Source of the DNA: Lineus longissimus
Lineage: Eukaryota > Nemertea > Pilidiophora > Heteronemertea > Lineidae
Length of the DNA: 64,000 nt
NCBI RefSeq assembly: GCF_910592395.1
Contig: NC_088315.1
Location: forward strand, 12,528,501-12,592,500
Direction: 5' to 3'
Shown here: positions 44,668 through 56,999 of the stretch, one piece after another
How the letters are laid out: each line of letters opens with the position of its first letter
How positions within the stretch are numbered: the stretch's first letter is position 1
The notes under the pieces: generated by a model
The model's database searches: none
The model's input: the letters and a program-made list of their open reading frames with translations, nothing else
Told to the model about the DNA's origin: nothing
Made by a program: the position numbers and the translations under genes

Positions 44668-46190
44668 AGCTCACCTCTTAGCAGAGGTGAGCTTATCCCA
44701 TACCGTGGCGTCCGTTGTCTGTCGTCGTCGTCGTCGTCGTCCGTCGTCCGTTAGCAGGGCACGTTTCGTAACTGTTAGAGCTATTGAGTTGAAACTTAAT
44801 ACACATGTACCCTTATGTAATGACACCTTGGAGACCAAATTTCGGTCCGATTCGTTTCATGGTTTGGCCACCAGGGGGCCAAACGTTAAAAGTGAAAATA
44901 TGCAATATCTCCCTTAATAGTAGTCGGGAAATTTTGAAAAAAATATGGTAGGTACTTCTAGCAAAGGTGCATCATATATCCTCCGGGTTTTTGATTTGAC
45001 CTCCTTTTCAAGGTCACAGAGGTCAAAGTTTGCTGATTCACTGAACAGTAGCATGTTTCCTATCTATTTTAGCTAGAAGGTTTTAAACCAGTGTGGACAT
45101 GTATCTGGGGATTCTCTATTCCACCCCTAAAATTTCGGCCATTTGGACATCAAATATGGCCGCCAGGCAGCCATCTTGAAAAATAAACACAGTACTATTA
45201 CTCCGAAACTAATGATCGGATTGCAACCAAATTTGATCTGGATGTATATCTATGTACTCTCTACTAAATCCTTGATTTTTTATCAAATGTGATAGCCAAT
45301 ATGGGTGCCAGGCGGGCATCTTGAAAAATTCTTAGTTTGGCCACCCGGGGGCCAAATTTAATGTCCAAAGTTAAAATGTTTGATTGCTCGTTTAATAGTG
45401 GTCTGATTTTCATAACATTTTTATGGTAGGTACTCCTAGCAAGGATACATTTCATAAATGTGGGTTTTTGATTTGACCTACGTCCAAGGTCACAGAGGTC
45501 AAAGTTTTCCTATGGCACCGCCATTTTACAATGATGGCACGTTTTGTCACTGCTTTAGCTACAGATCCCTAACTTGGTACGAATGTACCCCTATACTCTT
45601 AGACTAAACTGCAGTCTTTTTCTGATTCTCAGTTTGGCCAGCAGGGCCCCAAATGTTAATAGTGGACTCTCCCCTAAGGGTGCCTTGAAATGCTGCTAAG
45701 TGGGATGTCATAGTCTAAGCCTAGGCAAATGCAGGATTAATTAACCTCTACAGAGCCCTAGGAATTTCAGATGATGGTTGTTTCTTGTACTAGACACAAG
45801 CAAACAACATAATTATCCTATTCCTAAGCATTTCCATAATGGGTCATCTGTAAACCAAAGGACTTTTTTTTAAAAGGTGTGTTAATGCTGATGACTTGTT
45901 GCATGGAATTGCTTATTTGTTCTTTTGGTAGGCATGCCTTGCATGTTTTGCTGCTTCAAGCTTTTGTTCTGCTGCTGTTTTAACGATTACTGGTCAGATC
46001 ACAAAATTGTCTACTCTGCTTTGTCATACCTGTAGTCACCTCAATTAAATTCAACTTACGCATTATTTTATCTCTCATGTAATTTCATTGTAAAACATTA
46101 CTTCATTTCTTTCTTACATTTAAAACCATGCTAATGCTTCATCCATCTTCCCTTCACAAGAGGTGAGCACAATGGCCCTGGCCATTTCAT
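44668..46190 (+). mobile_element. Helentron-like repeat with endonuclease tail
   Basis: Its first ~330 bp are nearly identical to the copy in the piggyBac (27374-), with the same 26-bp hairpin and a shorter (GTC)n array. The middle is different and longer. Near the 3' end a frame reads NDYWSDHKIVYSALSYL then TAG (45982-46035), the terminal SDH motif of an APE-type endonuclease. It is followed by GAGGTGAGC (46160-46168), AATGGCCCTGGCCATT (46170-46185) and TTCAT. Flanks are T and T. Confidence 0.75.
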
Positions 46191-48224
46191 TATTTCTACC
46201 GGAGCGATGATTTGTAAGTGACAAATTTTCTTATTTGAGCCTTTACGGAAATGTATTCTGGTACGAAACTTCACACGTTTATAGAAAAGACCAACGAGAA
46301 TGTGTTCAAATGCCCTCATAACGATGAGTTCAACGGAATTTGGTCAAAACAACCTTCGAATGGAGTCAACTTTCTTTGGAAATTGAAGCGACGACCTCAT
46401 TTTTTATTGTAATTTATGCAGATCTTAGTCCAGCTGATGGGTGATGTTCTGATTTGTGTTCAAACTATTGGAAACTTCAGAAATTAGTTCTATTAGTTCT
46501 ACTATTCTGCAGGAGTATATTATAGCCATTGATGTTGACAGCTAAAAGCACGAAAACTTTGTTGTTGATCGTCGGGGCGGATTGATATGTGGTTGTGCGT
46601 CCAAGGCAATTAGGTCATTCAGTTAGTTTGAGAAAGATCATGATCATGAAGATGCGTGTTGTGTTATCATAACCGGAAAATAAGTTGAAGTTATTATTAG
46701 TACTACGATTCTTACATGAGTAAAAAGTAGACGTTTTAAGCAACACAATAATGTTACTCCCGTAAAAAAACTGTCAATTCTCCTTACCACAGAAGCCAAG
46801 CCATTGCTGTTAAGTTATGCAGGGGCTTAATCAATTACCTGCACTCCCTGTGGGGTGAATAACATTACCTTTTGAAAAGCTGGCTGTAGGGGGATGATTG
46901 GAACAGTCGGTATACCTGCTGACCTGCTGAACCCAGGTTAATGTTATTTTCAATCCACGATTGCAGGTCACCTGATTTTCGAGATTTCGCCAGAAATGAA
47001 ATTGTAAACAAACGCATGTGTGCAGTTCAAATGTAAACAAAAATGTATTTTTGGTACTTTTGGTTGCTGGACTTGGGTTTTCCCGCAGTTAGGAGCTGGG
47101 GTCAAATTGGTGGTCAATTGTTTATGGGTGCTGTTTTAGTCAGAGGTAGCCCTTGATTATGAAGGGATTTTCAAATTAAGGTGACCATGGTCTTTTTATG
47201 TGCTCACCACAGCTTTCAATACTTGATGTATCTGAAGAGGCGCGCGGAACCTGACATGGCCTTACCAAGGTCAAGGAGCTCCTCATGGTGCTGAACTTCT
47301 AGCTTGCCTGTCGACTAAGTGACTTTTTGGCTGAGACATTGCTACATGTAGGAGGAGCATGCATTTTAAATTTATAGTAGTGATAGTACAGTTGGTTCGA
47401 GCCATTTGGAAGCCGACATGTGAAGGCCTATCTGGGTTCTCCTTCTTCTCTGTATAAAAAGGGGCATATTGCTGACTAAGGAACAAGGCATATTGACATT
47501 GCCTCATCATCTCTATCGGACCAATTGATATACTTTTATATGCACGCATACATCACGCCATTTCAGGGTCCGAGTCTGTGGACAATTGGTTTGATTAATT
47601 TGTCTCTTCGATATTGCTCCTTTATTGCATTAGATTTTCATCGCAATTCAATTTATTCAAGATGTAGCCAATTTGAACCTGTCTGCGCCAAGGATAGATC
47701 GACTCACTAGGGATATGCAGTAGAGCACAATGTCATGACCCTTTGTATTGTAAATTCCAACCACCTGCAGGACAGGTCAATTTCTCTCAATAAAATTAAT
47801 TTTGTTGACTCCTGTAATCTTTACCTCATTAAAAAAAAAGACAGTGGTGTTAGTCCCAAACTGGTCATTTCTATTTATTTTGACCTCTGTTAAATCAGGA
47901 TACCTCTCAATTACAGACAGCATTTTGTATCCTTGTGCTGTACAACCCAGCCTGGACATACCACAGTTGTTGATGGAGAAGTCTCATCCTCTCTGACACT
48001 TCTTTTCTGTAAAGCTACCGATACAACATACTGAACTAGGGATATATTCCGTTGCCTCCTGTAATATTTACATACCATGGCTGATTAGTTCAATCATATT
48101 TCATCCAGCTGGCAGCTCTGCATTGGAAATTTTAGTGGTATAACGTGTTCTCTTGACCTTCAAACAGTAGTATAAAGCCGATATTTACTACTTTACACCC
48201 TCATTCCTATGTTATTAGGTCATC
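46191..48224. other. no recognisable gene
   Basis: About 2 kb of mixed composition. Short frames on both strands lack motifs. Confidence 0.4.
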
Positions 48225-48256
48225 CAGCTGAGCGCCAGGCCCTTGGGCCTCTTGTT
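48225..48256 (+). repeat. isolated 3' end of a related hairpin repeat
   Basis: AGCTGAGCGCCAGGCCCTTGGGCCTCTTGTT contains the palindrome AGGCCCTTGGGCCT (48237-48250) followed by CTTGTT. This has the same layout as the GAGGTGAGC-palindrome-TTTCAT ends of the other copies. No matching 5' end was found. Confidence 0.4.
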
Positions 48257-49682
48257 ATATGGTAAGTTTTGGTTTGCCCGATAAAAAGCCTAAGGCAGGA
48301 GTAATGTAATGTTTAAGGTGTACTGATCTTACATTGGTTTACGTTGGTGTTTATCATTTATTAGTAGACTTGTATTTTGAAAAATAACTATGACTTCACA
48401 GTTTTTAAAATAAAGGATGTGTATAGACATGAATGTCTTGAGATCTTAGCTTTTTTGGTCTCAAAATAAAGATATTGATTCCTCCAACGGACAGCGTTGG
48501 TTTCAATTCAATCGGTCAAGTACGTCTTGAGAAATCTGCTTTTATTGAACGGTCAGTCAGGAGCTTGAATCCCCTCCCCCTCAAGCATCGAAGCAAATTC
48601 GGCGTGAACTTCAAGTCAAATGATTCTTGTCCCAAAATGAATCTTGAATGAATAAAGGTGCATGCATTGTAAATCCTGAAAAAATAATTCTGCCCAAATG
48701 TGAATGCCCGTCAAATTAGCGATGAACTCTCAATCTGACAATCAGTCAGACAAACGGGACTGTCGGGGAAAAAGCACCTGCCACACCCTTGTTTCATGAT
48801 TTATAGCTCTTGTGATATGGCATAGGTTTCATATCATTTCAACCTACGCGTTACCATAACATGATGCCTTTTAGTTGGGCGTCATTACACCCAATTAGTA
48901 CTAATGTTCATGTCATGGTGGCATTACACTAGTATATTTGAACTGAGTTTGAACTTATCTACAGGCTTGAGGTAGCATACCGTAAAACATGCCAACTCTG
49001 CCAAAGATGTACTAACTTGGCCAAATCTGAAAATATCTCTCAAAGGACAGCCGATGAAGAGTATCGAGGAGTGTGTCGACTGCGAATTCTTTTTTGTTTA
49101 CATGGCTAGGGCATAGTTCATAGTACGTGAACTGTGATGTGTGGATTTCTGTGGGAACAGAATGCAATTTCCTTCCAATTGTCCACATCTTCTGATTATT
49201 AATTAGTAACTTTAGCCATCTATCTACTTTCTATTCCTGATATGTCATGCTCAACTAGAGTTAAGAACCACCCATATAAGCTTCATGATTGACTTAATTC
49301 GCCGCAAAAACTGATTTTGCCAATTCCTCCCTAAACTCAAGCCAAAAACATAACACACATTTTTAAAAAGGTATTTTCTCCTCATTGACACACACTTCAT
49401 CTATATTATAAGCGAGAAGACCGTTTCTTGCGCACATTCCTTTGAGAGTTTGGTCTCATGTACTGTACCACTGTGGGTGAATATATATTGGTTGAGTATT
49501 AGTCTGGGTTTGTAGTGCAAAAAAACTAATATAACTGTTGTGAATGGATGTTTTTGGAGGCATTTCATCTGTGTAGGTGCTCCAATCTAGTTTTAGATGC
49601 AATGGGATTTCCTATTAGAATGACATCATCAAGGGAATTCCTGTGAGATTGCAATGGGGTTCTTTCTTGGAATTCTTGTGTC
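48257..49682. other. no recognisable gene
   Basis: About 1.4 kb of AT-rich DNA without coding motifs before the second piggyBac. Confidence 0.4.
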
Positions 49683-49692
49683 TTAACACCTT

Positions 49693-49763
49693 GGGTGCCG
49701 AAAGACGGTAATTACCGTTTTTGTGTAGTATTCGCTTAGGTGCCGAAAGACGGTAATCACCGT
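49693..49763 (+). repeat. subterminal direct repeats of the second piggyBac
   Basis: GGTGCCGAAAGACGGTAATT and its near copy with C for the last T occur at 49694 and 49739, 45 bp apart. Each is followed by ACCGT, so the first forms the palindrome ACGGTAATTACCGT. Such paired motifs next to the end are plausible transposase-binding sites. Confidence 0.65.
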
Positions 49764-49885
49764 ATCCCTACGAAAATTCAAATTTCCCACCCATTTGCTA
49801 CGTCACCATGAGTCCTGCCGAGCACAGCAAGTGAACATAGACCAATCTGCTACTATATTTAGTTCACCGTGTATTGTATGACACA

Positions 49886-51791
49886 ATGGCTACGGCAAGA
49901 GCTCGTGGAAAGAAACTTTCAGCGGCTGAAGTGACCGAAATTATCGCCGATTCTGATTCTGAATGGAGTGAACTTGATGAAAGTTCTGATGAAGATCAAA
50001 GTGTAGCAGGTGAGGATGACTTTGTTGCCGATAATGATGTTGGAAGTGATGAAGACGATATTGTAGCACAGGATAGTGACCATGGTCGGACATTCAGCCA
50101 CCAGATGGCGATAGTGAGGTGTAGTAGATGATGGGGCTGGGCGCCAAAATGCAGCTCCACGTGGTGTATAAGCAAGAAGGGGGCGTAGAGCCCCTATAGG
50201 CATTGGGAATCCTGGTAGGAACAGACATAATTATGTGTTGGGTCCTGCTAACAGAGTACCTGTCTTGGAAGACTTCTTGGGTGATGATGGGCCTACCCGG
50301 CTGGCTATGGACAATATCACAGATGTCGAGGATGCCATGCAGTGGTTTAGATTGCAGTGTTTTTTTACTGATGACCTCATGAACATACTTGTAAGAGAGA
50401 CTAATAGATACAGTGACCAGTATTTTGCCACAGCAATCATGCCTCCTAAAGCAAGAGCAAGGCATTGGAGGCATGTGACCGTAGAAGAGATGGAGGTGTT
50501 CCTCGGACTGACCATTCTTACTGGTCTCATTGATAAGAAGGGTCACATCTATCACTATTGGAGTAGTGACAAGGTCCTTGCAAACCCTTTTTCAATGAAA
50601 GTATGCCAAGGAATAGATACCAGCTAATCAATAATTTTTTTCACTTCAATGACAATGAAGCTAGGCCTGCTAATTGCACTGATAGACTTTATAAGATTAG
50701 ACCGGTTTATGATTATCTCATTCGAAAGTGGCGCGACTTGTACATCCCAAACGAATTTATTTCTATTAATGAGGGAATGTTGAAGTGGAGGGGTAGGTTA
50801 GCCTTTAGGGTATACAAAAGGACAAGCCAATAAAATAACGGGCTACATTCTGGCATGTTCTGGCAATGCATATTGTTGGAATTTGGATCTGTACCACGGC
50901 GTTGGCCATACTCTTCGTAAAACTGTCCTTGGTCTTCTAACACCTGTGCTTTTGAACAAGTGGTATTCTCTCTACATGGACAGTTTCTACAATAGTGTTG
51001 AGCCCAGTGAGGAACTGTTGGGGCAAGGGGTTCACACTGTTGGTACATTCAGTGGTAATAGGGGTGAACCAGACATAGTTAGGAGGTCAGGTCAGACTGG
51101 TGGACCGAGGATGGAAGTTGGGGATATCGTGTCAAGGGACAATGGAAAAGTTATGGTGTTGACTTGGAAAGACAAAAAGGCAGTGAAATGTCTTAGCACT
51201 AGACATGATGCTTCAACTGAAGAAGTTACAAGGAGGATGAAACATGGTCATGGTCAGATGGAGAGAGTTCAGAAGCCAGCTTGTATCGTTGAATACAATC
51301 AACACATGCCAGGAGTTGACAATGTTGACCAGGTGATTTCGTATTACCCATGTACAAGGAAGTCTATGAAGTGGACCAAGAAGGTCATCTTCTATCTGAT
51401 GGAGATCTCAATTCATAATGCACATGTTCTCTACCAGATCAAATCACACCAAAAGAAGATGACACTGTATGATTTCCAAAATGCGCTTGTGAGCGGTCTC
51501 TGTAGGGTAAATCAGCCTCCGCCCCAGTCATCTGATGAGGATTCTGAGGATGATGTAGCTGTTGGAAGGGCCCCAGTCCATGACCCTAAGTGCAGGCTTA
51601 TTGGAGGATACAAGAAACATCACATGGAATAGTTACCCCCGACAGCAAAGAGGTATCCCACCAAGAAATGTCATGTTTGTGCCAAAAATGGCATTCGCAA
51701 AGAAACACGATTTTTCTGCAAATTGTGTAAAGTCAGCCTGCACCCAGGAAAATGCTTTGAGGACTACCATTCAAAGAGGGACTATACATAA
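49886..51791 (+). pseudogene. piggyBac transposase, frameshifted
   Basis: ATG 49886 opens MATARARGKKLSAAEVTEII and an acidic stretch (SDSEWSELDESSDEDQ). After a frame change the core reads VTVEEMEVFLGLTILTGLID and YWSSDKVL. It then has FISINEGMLKWRGRLAF, where the first catalytic D (usually SIDEGM) is N. The second (LYMDSFYNSVE) and third (HMPGVDNVDQVISYY) are present. DIVSRDNGKVMVLTWKDKKA and CLSTRHD are the insertion-domain signature. After a TAG at 51630-51632 the same frame gives the Cys-rich C-terminus (CHVCAKNGIRKETRFFCKLC). At least three frameshifts plus the D-to-N change make it dead. Confidence 0.92.
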
Positions 51792-51950
51792 ACAATCTAG
51801 CTAAGAATAAACAACACAGACAATTTCATGTAAGTAGCTTTATTCCTTCTATTTCTATTTTTCAGTCAAAAAGGGGTAAAAATAGGAGAAACGCTGGCAC
51901 TGGGCACAAACTTAGTCAAAAACGGGCGGCACCGAAGGTGTAGGTGTTAA

Positions 51951-54110
51951 GGTAGCCTTACAGTCGTGACTGCCTTTGGTTTTCGGTTTAGAAGATTATC
52001 ACGATTAGTGTTAGAAGATTATATGGTGGGAAGACACTGAAATAATTGGAGTGAGTTGTGGTGGACCGCAGCAGAATGGATCAATTAATAACTGTTCGAA
52101 ATGCATCTTCTTGTCCTTCCTTTCTTTCTTTATTCAACCTTGACATGACAAAGTATGACGATCCATGTAACGACTAACGTAGTAACGATAACCAAGGATG
52201 AAAACAATGACGATGATGTTCGTCAACTGTAAAGATAAACATAACAAACGTCTTAACACTAGACAAATAATGATTTTGACCGGGCCAGTAATATAGTAAT
52301 AATACTCAAAGTTAAGAAACAAGCCAGGGAAACTTCCCTTAGATAATCCAAACTGAGGACAAGGAATGACTCCAAGCCGACTTTACAGTAGTAGACAAGG
52401 CGTTTATATATATAGATTTATGGCAGGTGGCAGCACCATACGGCCACTGCTGACAGCATGCTCTCTGTGCTCAAATTGACCACTGCGAACAGAAGATTGG
52501 TCCTAGAACAAGTAAGACAGTCTCCTTAATCTCTTACTACATTTTAGTGTGTCCTTAGACAAGCAGAAAGGGTGTTATAATCACTTTAAAGGAGCAAAAA
52601 GTTCACGTGAACAAAAGATCGGGAAGATCTGTCACAAGTGGAGGTGGCGTGGCTGTTGGCAACCAGAATATATGATCCATTTTGATCAAGACATGTAAAA
52701 GATGCTTACTATGCCATCTATACTTACATCACATTATTTTCCATACTGCTACAAACAATATATATAGAGCCTGGCGCTCTAAAACCCACAAAAGGGTTCC
52801 GGACACACTGATTTCGGGAAGACAAAATGGCGAAAGCGTTGATGTAAATGGGCCCATTTTTACCTCCTCCGGAGGACGCTCCGAACCATCCTGTCTTCGG
52901 GCAGGAAAAGACACAACAGCGGCCCCAACAAGCAAACCAGCACTAGAGGAGCTTGTTCAAACTCACAGTGTCTTTCCTGCACAACATCACAACCTCAGAA
53001 TGAGGACAGGTTGAAGTCATCCAACTGATTTTTGGCCAACCACCAAGTCACAACCACTTCAGAACGAACCATTCCAAAACCTAGGGAACATGACTAGAAT
53101 TTACAGTAACCACTAAAGAAAGACTTAAAAAACTTTCAAGGTAAAGATGGCATAGTGTCTCATGCACAGCAGGCTATTGTCCTATACAGACGACGGAGCA
53201 CACTAAGACTCATTTGGAGTCTGTCTATTGGCGTTTCAGTTTCACAACATAAATTGTCAATCAATGTCAGTGTGGGCTATTCACAATCTACACACTGGCA
53301 AAACTTCACTTAAACCCTCAAATTAAACAACTGTTCAACAAGTACAGAATCTATCCACTTCCTGTGAACAATTATCCGAACACAATTTCAGTACAGTACT
53401 GGTTGTCCGATTGCAAAAAACCATGTTACTCCATGGTGATACAATTTTTTTTTCCAAAGAAAAACTGAAAGGTTCAAAATTTGAACATGAATAACTAGAT
53501 AAATTTTGCTCAAAAAACACAATATAAAAATGGCAAGACAACCAATGATAGTACCTCAATATCGAGGCACAAAATAACTATATTCACTTTGCCTCAGAGC
53601 ACACAATCGAAAGCATCCTGAATCTCAAAGAAATCCTCCAGAATTACAAGAACATTACGAGTCCTGGTATTTTTCACTTTCCATACTAAATTTGTACATT
53701 ATGGGTCAGTATGACACACAAGACCAAGGGCTGAATTCATTCACTTATGACACAATGCCAATACTCATGACAATCTGACAGAGGCTAATTGGGTTATTTT
53801 TCCTCAATTTTTAGAAACCCTGGATATTGCTTTCCCTGACAAATAAATAAATAAACTTCTTCAAAAAGGGAAACCCCAAATGTCAAATTGTCTGAGGTTG
53901 TCACCTGTCACAAGCAAAAAATTTTAAGCGATCCGCCCACTAAAAACTGGTCTTAAGAATTTCAAAACACTTATTCACACAAATGAAATAGTATGCGTCA
54001 CAACTCTTCAATGGCGATGATCCACTGAGTTCAAAGATGAAAGAATTCATTATAAATGTACATCTCGACGGAACTTGAATCCGAAGCATAAATCAAAGCT
54101 CGACGTAATC
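51951..54110. other. no recognisable gene
   Basis: About 2.2 kb. A plus-strand frame (52682-53014) is open but motif-free. This is where the 3' LTR of the BEL/Pao element to its right would be expected. I find no partner sequence on the other side. Confidence 0.4.
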
Positions 54111-54114
54111 CATC

Positions 54115-54826
54115 CTAATTGTCTGACTTCTTTGCTGCCTCCAGAAAGCAGAGTTTGGCAATGGGACGATGCAGCTCAGAGGTTTCGGTCTGAACATAGG
54201 CGGATCTGACCATTCCATCACCGCTTTCCACGATCCTTGTAACTCTACCGATCAGCCACTGTGTCCTCGTTTCACAGACTCTGCTGCTATCAAAACCATG
54301 TCTCCGACCTCCAGGTTCTGACGTACTGATCTCCACTTCTCCAGTCGCTGCATGCTTTGAACATACTCGCTTATCCAGCACTCCCAGAAGAGATTGAGCA
54401 AGTACTGAACCTTTTTCCACTCCTGTCTCAAAAGGGAATCCTCTTTAACAAACACACCGGGAGGCAGTCCTTCCACCTTCCTGTGCAACAAGAAGTGATT
54501 TGGCGTCTACACTTCCATGTCTTTGGGGTCATTTGACACGTGACACAGGGGGCGCCCGTTGCATCAGTTATGCATTCTGTTTTCTGCACTCGAAACACTC
54601 TGACTGTCTTCTTGGCTAGACGTCGTCTACCCAATATCCAAAATCGGTGTCTGGTGATGGCTAAAGTCTGCTCTCTCCCAGCATGGGCGGCTTTCTTATG
54701 TGTCTCTCGCATGATAAACCAGCTCACAACATGACCACTTGGTAGAATGAAGGGATGTTTCTCATCTGCTGATAGCGTGGGAGCATTCTCAAGCCTTCCC
54801 CCAACTCTGAGGACACCGTCCGTCAA
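54115..54826 (-). pseudogene. BEL/Pao integrase, catalytic core deleted
   Basis: The N-terminal zinc-binding part (DGVLRVGGRLENAPTLSADE, HPFILPSGHVVSWFIMRETH, HAGREQTLAITRHRFWI, ending C-x-x-C in PCVTCQM) is directly followed by C-terminal pieces: LFWECWISEYVQSMQRLEKW, LEVGDMVLIAAESV, WLIGRVTRIVESGDG. The D-D-E core expected between them is missing (join near 54490-54540). Confidence 0.85.
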
Positions 54827-54832
54827 TATTGG

Positions 54833-55225
54833 TCACAAATCCACTATCTTGCTTCCAGTGGGGACGTTTTTCCCCTTCTTCAACAGAGTGATCTCCGGGC
54901 CAAAACATACCTCCTGTTCAATCTTGACCAACCACATGACTGCAGTCTCCCATTCCTCCTCTGTGAGACGTTCCGGGACGAGGCCAATCTTTCCCATGCT
55001 GGTCAACCAGGCTGTCTTGTCTACCAGTTCCGACCATGACTTGCTATATGCGATCATTTTCTCAACACCACTCGGCTTCTCTCCATATGGCTTGGTAGTC
55101 AGGTTTACGGTTACATTCTTCTTCAGGTCTGCACGGTCGTCAGGTAAGGGCTGCACTGCAGTCATGGGCCAGTTTTCTTCAGCCTCCCATAAGAAGTTTG
55201 GGCCGTGCCACCATCGATGTTCCAT
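54833..55225 (-). pseudogene. BEL/Pao linker before integrase
   Basis: Starts WWHGPNFLWEAEENWP, the conserved WWxGPxFLxxxxxxWP motif that precedes the integrase in BEL/Pao polyproteins. A charged stretch follows, ending LLKKGKNVPTGSKIVDL. The stop separates it from the integrase zinc-finger frame. Confidence 0.75.
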
Positions 55226-55495
55226 GCTGAGATCTCCAGGACTTAACCCACGTGATACATCATCCGCTGGATTTTATTCCCCAGGACAATGATGCCACTG
55301 CTCCACACTGGTGGTTTCTCGAATTTCGGTGACACGGTTAGCCACGTAGACATTGAATCTCTTTGATTCATTGGCGATATACTGTAACACGGTTTGTGAG
55401 TCAGTTCAAAACACCACCTTGTTCAGGTCGTAGGTGATTTCATCTTTGAGCATTTGGTGTACCTTAACAGCCAGACAGGCTGCTGGCAGCTCCAG

Positions 55496-56999
55496 TCAAG
55501 GGATCGATGCCATCTTCACAGGGGCGCACCTACTCCTACCATTGGCAAAGGAGCAATGCACCTCACCCGAGATGTAGACAAATCTCAAAAACGAACAAAT
55601 TCCGTACCCACTGCCCGAGGTATCAGAGAAGTAGTGAAGTGTGATCTCTTGTACCTCCAACTGGCAGGACAGGTGGCAACGTGGGAGTTTTACCACCGAT
55701 AGCGATTGCAGTTCCTCTTTCCGTGCTTCCCAGGCATCTAGTTCATCAGGTGGCAGGGTGTCATCCCAATCGAGTTTCTGTCCCCATAGACGCTGCAATA
55801 TGTTCTTTGCTTTTAGGACCACTGGGCATACAAACCCAACAGGATCAAACAGTGAGCTTATGGTTAAAAGCACACCAAGTTTTGTGGCTGTGAACTTGAA
55901 GACATCTTCCTGCACATCCCACATGACATCCAGGGCTCTTGAAAGTGACAAATCGTCTAAATCTAGGTCGAGTGTGGGGGCAGCTTGCTCACACTCTGGC
56001 ACGCTGGCTAGTACCTCTCTGCTACTGCTAAGCCAGCCCATCATGTGAAAACCTCATCCTTCCTTGGCAATCCTGGCCTCCCCTGGATACGCACTGTTCC
56101 TGTGCCAACTGTATCTACACTTTCAAAATAGTCATCTATGTAGAACGAGTCTTTTACTGCTTTCACTGCCTCTGCGCTGTAACCACTACTGTCATCAGCT
56201 GACCGTCTCGTAGGCGTAGATGCAGCAACATGGACTATCCTTGGCACCAAATATCTTTCTCACCATCTTGTACTCTGATACACAGCCAGTGATGTCCCCA
56301 TTGTCCCACCATAGGAACCTGAGACACTCTGTATCTTCCTCTGGCACTTGTACTTGTAAGAACATGCCCTCAATGTCACCAACCAGGGCGATTGGTCACT
56401 CCCTAAACCTCACCAACACACCAAGCAAACTATTGGTGAGGTCGGGGCCATGCACTAGCTGATCATTTAAGCTGACTCCATGATATTTGGCGGCGGCATC
56501 AAACACTACCCGGACTTTGCCAGGCTTCCTAGGGTGAAAGACAGCATGATGTGTGGCAAATACCAGGTTTTGTTCGTGCGGGCGGCTGCTTCATCTTCAT
56601 TGAGTTTTCTGGCATATCCTTTAGTTAACATCTTGGCCATGAACTGAGAGTATTGTTCATGCAGTTGATAGTCTCGTGACAGCCTTTTCCTCAACGACTC
56701 CAATCTGGACTCAACCATGGTTTTATTGTCAGGTAACCATGGGTCTGGACTTTTCCACAACATCCCAACTTCGTATCGACCGTTTACTCCTTTGGTTGTG
56801 TCCTCCAATGTCTTCAGTGCCTTACGATCCTCGATTGACATTCCTTTTTTGTCAGAAATTCCAAGACTGTCTAACTCTAAAAACTGGCGAACTAGTGCAG
56901 TTTCAACTGGATTGTCACTGTATTTGAAAAAGTTCACTCGGACTCTTTCCCCATCTCGACCCTTAATATTAGCGCTGATAGGACCGAAAATCGACCAAC
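55496..56999 (-). pseudogene. BEL/Pao reverse transcriptase and RNase H
   Basis: RT begins after the linker ([21 protein letters not shown]), is interrupted near 56500, and carries the catalytic pair in KDSFYIDDYFESVDT (56140 region). The thumb reads TKLGVLLTISSLFDPVGFVC and NILQRLWGQKLDWDD. RNase H starts at EITLHYFSDTSGSGYG, with its catalytic D. Several frames are used, so it is non-functional. Confidence 0.85.

Larger units (their letters stand above)
49687..51946 (+). mobile_element. second piggyBac element (2.26 kb), inactive
   Basis: TTAA at 49683-49686 and 51947-51950. Inverted ends are related but imperfect: left CACCTTGGGTGCCG, right (reversed) CACCTACACCTTCGGTGCCG. The interior is an intronless-looking transposase broken into several frames. 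It differs in ends and protein from the element at 25934-30735, so it is a separate family. Confidence 0.9.

Noticed and set aside
52682-53014. 110-residue plus-strand ORF
   Set aside because: No motif or splice structure. It lies where BEL/Pao LTR sequence may be expected and is probably chance.
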